Positions 43,809-45,338 of a stretch of DNA of 45,338 nt are shown one piece after another. Location: NCBI GenBank assembly GCA_029068505.1, contig JAIECN010000058.1, forward strand, positions 1-45,338, in the 5' to 3' direction. The first letter of the stretch is position 1. Each line of letters opens with the position of its first letter. Under the pieces are notes generated by a model that saw only the letters and a program-made list of their open reading frames with translations, was not told the origin of the DNA and did not search any database. This DNA is from Alistipes sp. (GTDB lineage: Bacteria > Bacteroidota > Bacteroidia > Bacteroidales > Rikenellaceae). The position numbers were made by a program, and so were the translations under genes.

Positions 43809-44888
43809 CTATATGTGTTTTTCGCCGTTGTTGTATTTCACTTCGTCGATGAATTTCTTGATGTTCTGTTCTTCGGCCAGGGGGCAGATCATCAGTACGT
43901 CGTCCGTGTCGACCACGATGTATCCTTTCAGCCCGCTGATGACGGCGATCTTGTCCTTGGGCAGCGAGACGATCGACGAGTGCGTATCGTAGAGGTAGCA
44001 TCCTTTCTCGGGCGCAGCGTTGGAATCGGGGTCCTTTCCATTGCGCAAATGCTGGTAGGCCGAACCCCAAGTCCCCACGTCGCTCCAGCCGAACTCGCCG
44101 CAGCGTACGTATACGTTGTCCGCCTTCTCCATGATGCCGTAGTCGATCGAAATCGCACGGCATTCGGCGAAGACCATCTCCACGATGTTCTGTTCGGCGT
44201 CGGTGCCCAGGGCGTTCATCAGGCCGCTGAAAAGCATGTGGTGCTCGGGCAGGTATTTTTCGAACGCCTCCACGATGCTGCGGACTTTCCACACGAAGAT
44301 GCCCGAATTCCAGAAGAACTCGCCGCTTTGCAGGTATGTCTGCGCCAGTTCGAGGTTCGGCTTTTCGGTGAAGCTCTTTACCTTGCTGATGGGCTGCTTG
44401 TCCGACACCTGGATGTAGCCGTAGCCCGTGTCCGGACGCGTGGGCTTGATGCCTACGGTCATCAGCGCGTCGTTCTTCGAGGCGAACTCCAGGCATTCGC
44501 CGATGATGGCGCGGAAGTCGTCTTCGTTGAGGATCAGGTGATCCGACGGGGTGACGATCATCTCGGCCTGGGGGTTGCGCTTGAGCAGCGAGTAGGCCGC
44601 ATAGGCGATGCAGGGCGCCGTGTTGCGGCCCGCAGGCTCGCACAGCACCTGCTCCGGAGCCAGCTCCGGAAGATGCTCCAGCACCAGATCCTTATATTTG
44701 CGGTTGGTCACCACGAGGAAGTTTTCCGCGGGGACGATCTTTGCGAAGCGCTCGTAGGTGTGGCGGATGAACGATTTGCCGCTGCCCAGGATGTCGAGGA
44801 ACTGCTTGGGCATCGACTGCCGGCTTTTGGGCCAGAACCGGGAGCCGATTCCGCCGGCCATGATGACGCAATATTTGTCGTTTGCCAT
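43809..44888 (-). CDS. manC: Mannose-1-phosphate guanylyltransferase
   Basis: Makes GDP-mannose from mannose-1-phosphate and GTP for glycan synthesis. The 359-residue nucleotidyltransferase shows the signature IMAGGIGSRFWPKSRQSMPKQF, the acidic ATPSDHL-like site (VTPSDHLIL), FTEKPNLE, WNSGIFVWK, and GEFGWSDVGTW. It lacks the C-terminal isomerase domain of bifunctional ManC/AlgA proteins. The symbol manC is used for the activity. A TATCTTTG box lies upstream on the minus strand. Confidence 0.93.
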   Translation of the reverse strand: MANDKYCVIMAGGIGSRFWPKSRQSMPKQFLDILGSGKSFIRHTYERFAKIVPAENFLVVTNRKYKDLVLEHLPELAPEQVLCEPAGRNTAPCIAYAAYSLLKRNPQAEMIVTPSDHLILNEDDFRAIIGECLEFASKNDALMTVGIKPTRPDTGYGYIQVSDKQPISKVKSFTEKPNLELAQTYLQSGEFFWNSGIFVWKVRSIVEAFEKYLPEHHMLFSGLMNALGTDAEQNIVEMVFAECRAISIDYGIMEKADNVYVRCGEFGWSDVGTWGSAYQHLRNGKDPDSNAAPEKGCYLYDTHSSIVSLPKDKIAVISGLKGYIVVDTDDVLMICPLAEEQNIKKFIDEVKYNNGEKHI

Positions 44889-44982
44889 AATGTTGTCAGC
44901 GTCTTGTTTCGGATTTTTGTTGTTGTTCGGGTTCGCCGGCCGATGTTTTGCCTTGCCGGCCGGTGTTTCGAGTTTGTGTTTA

Positions 44983-44990
44983 CAAAGATA
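44983..44990 (-). promoter_or_regulatory. Probable -7 box of manC
   Basis: Minus-strand TATCTTTG is a perfect TAnnTTTG box about 95 bp before the manC ATG. No good -33 TTG is seen. It lies close to the divergent pssA box, and a GCCGGC-rich inverted repeat near 44936-44962 lies in the manC leader. Confidence 0.5.
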
Positions 44991-45002
44991 AAAATATTTT
45001 CG

Positions 45003-45010
45003 TAACTTTG
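45003..45010 (+). promoter_or_regulatory. Probable -7 box of pssA
   Basis: TAACTTTG matches TAnnTTTG, 36 bp before the pssA ATG. The -33 region is weak (GTTT near 44978). Confidence 0.5.
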
Positions 45011-45046
45011 CCGCCTGCGTGGAATGAAATTTTTTTCACATCCCCT

Positions 45047-45338
45047 ATGAAAGCAAAGCTCTTTACCATACCCAACTCGTTGACTCTGGCCAACCTCCTG
45101 TGCGGGGCCGCAGGCGTCGTGGCGGCCTTGCGGTCGGGCGCTCTGGCGAACGGTTTGGTGCGGGAGGTCGCCCCCCCGGGATTCGGTTTGTTAGCCCGGC
45201 GGGGGGCCCGGGGGCGGCGCCGGCGCCCGCGGCCCCACAACACGGCCGGGCTGGCGGAAGCGTGACCAGCGCCGCGATTCGCAGCGGGGCCTATGCCCGG
45301 GCCCTTCAGGGGCTTTGCGGCGCCCTGGAGGTGTACCC
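45047..45338 (+). CDS. pssA: Phosphatidylserine synthase (3' partial, sequence damaged)
   Basis: CDP-diacylglycerol-serine O-phosphatidyltransferase, an inner-membrane enzyme that starts phosphatidylethanolamine synthesis. Only the first 30 or so residues are clean: AKLFTIPNSLTLANLLCG and GVVAALRSG, a typical PssA N-terminus with the first membrane segment. After about 45145 the frame no longer encodes the expected CDP-alcohol phosphatidyltransferase motif. The DNA shows runs of C and G, and the frame stops at 45263-45265. Scraps such as GGGGCCTATGCC near 45285 could be the later GAY segment in another frame. I infer sequencing or assembly error at a contig end rather than a pseudogene. Confidence 0.7.

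Overview
The window looks like chromosomal DNA from a GC-rich member of Bacteroidales, most like Alistipes or a related Rikenellaceae. This assignment is inferred. It rests on several TAnnTTTG promoter boxes with a TTG about 19-21 bp upstream (the Bacteroidota promoter), a PorX-type regulator, a DUF4923 protein, a lipoprotein with an acidic export signal, and starts preceded by A/T-rich patches rather than Shine-Dalgarno sequences. I see no tRNA, rRNA, CRISPR array, integrase or insertion sequence.

Positions 1-7227 (+ strand) hold a pyrimidine block: carB (5' end outside the window), pyrK, pyrD, pyrF, a small glutaredoxin-like gene, pyrE and pyrB. Positions 7228-7543 are a promoter and a long, strongly folded leader. 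Positions 7544-19432 hold a nearly complete purine operon in tight array: purE, K, L, C, F, M, N, H, D. Only purB is missing for PRPP to IMP. folD follows (19618-20466) and supplies one-carbon folate for PurN and PurH, then a strong terminator. PyrB carries a C-terminal four-cysteine tail like the zinc domain of the regulatory chain PyrI, with no pyrI beside it. Two copies of a structured intergenic repeat sit between pyrD/pyrF and purD/folD.

Positions 20732-29538 (- strand) hold two groups: nadC, an LtaS-like membrane sulfatase and a DUF2156-GNAT fusion; and a short GH2-like protein, rlmH, a TonB-dependent receptor and a lipoprotein. Positions 29639-35890 (+ strand) hold asnS, rpoN, porX, tsaE, an SRPBCC-like protein and a PAP2-like membrane protein. 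Positions 35951-44888 (- strand) hold manC, murF, a MazG-like pyrophosphohydrolase, an OPT transporter, pepT, nadE and a DUF4923 protein. The window ends in pssA, whose sequence becomes unreadable over the last ~190 bases, probably a low-quality contig end.

Most of the window is core metabolism. The points most worth checking are the PyrB-PyrI zinc-tail fusion, the Firmicutes-like pyr/pur block, the folded purE leader, the repeat pair with compensatory changes, the degenerate GH2 protein, and the overlapping sulfatase/acyltransferase pair.
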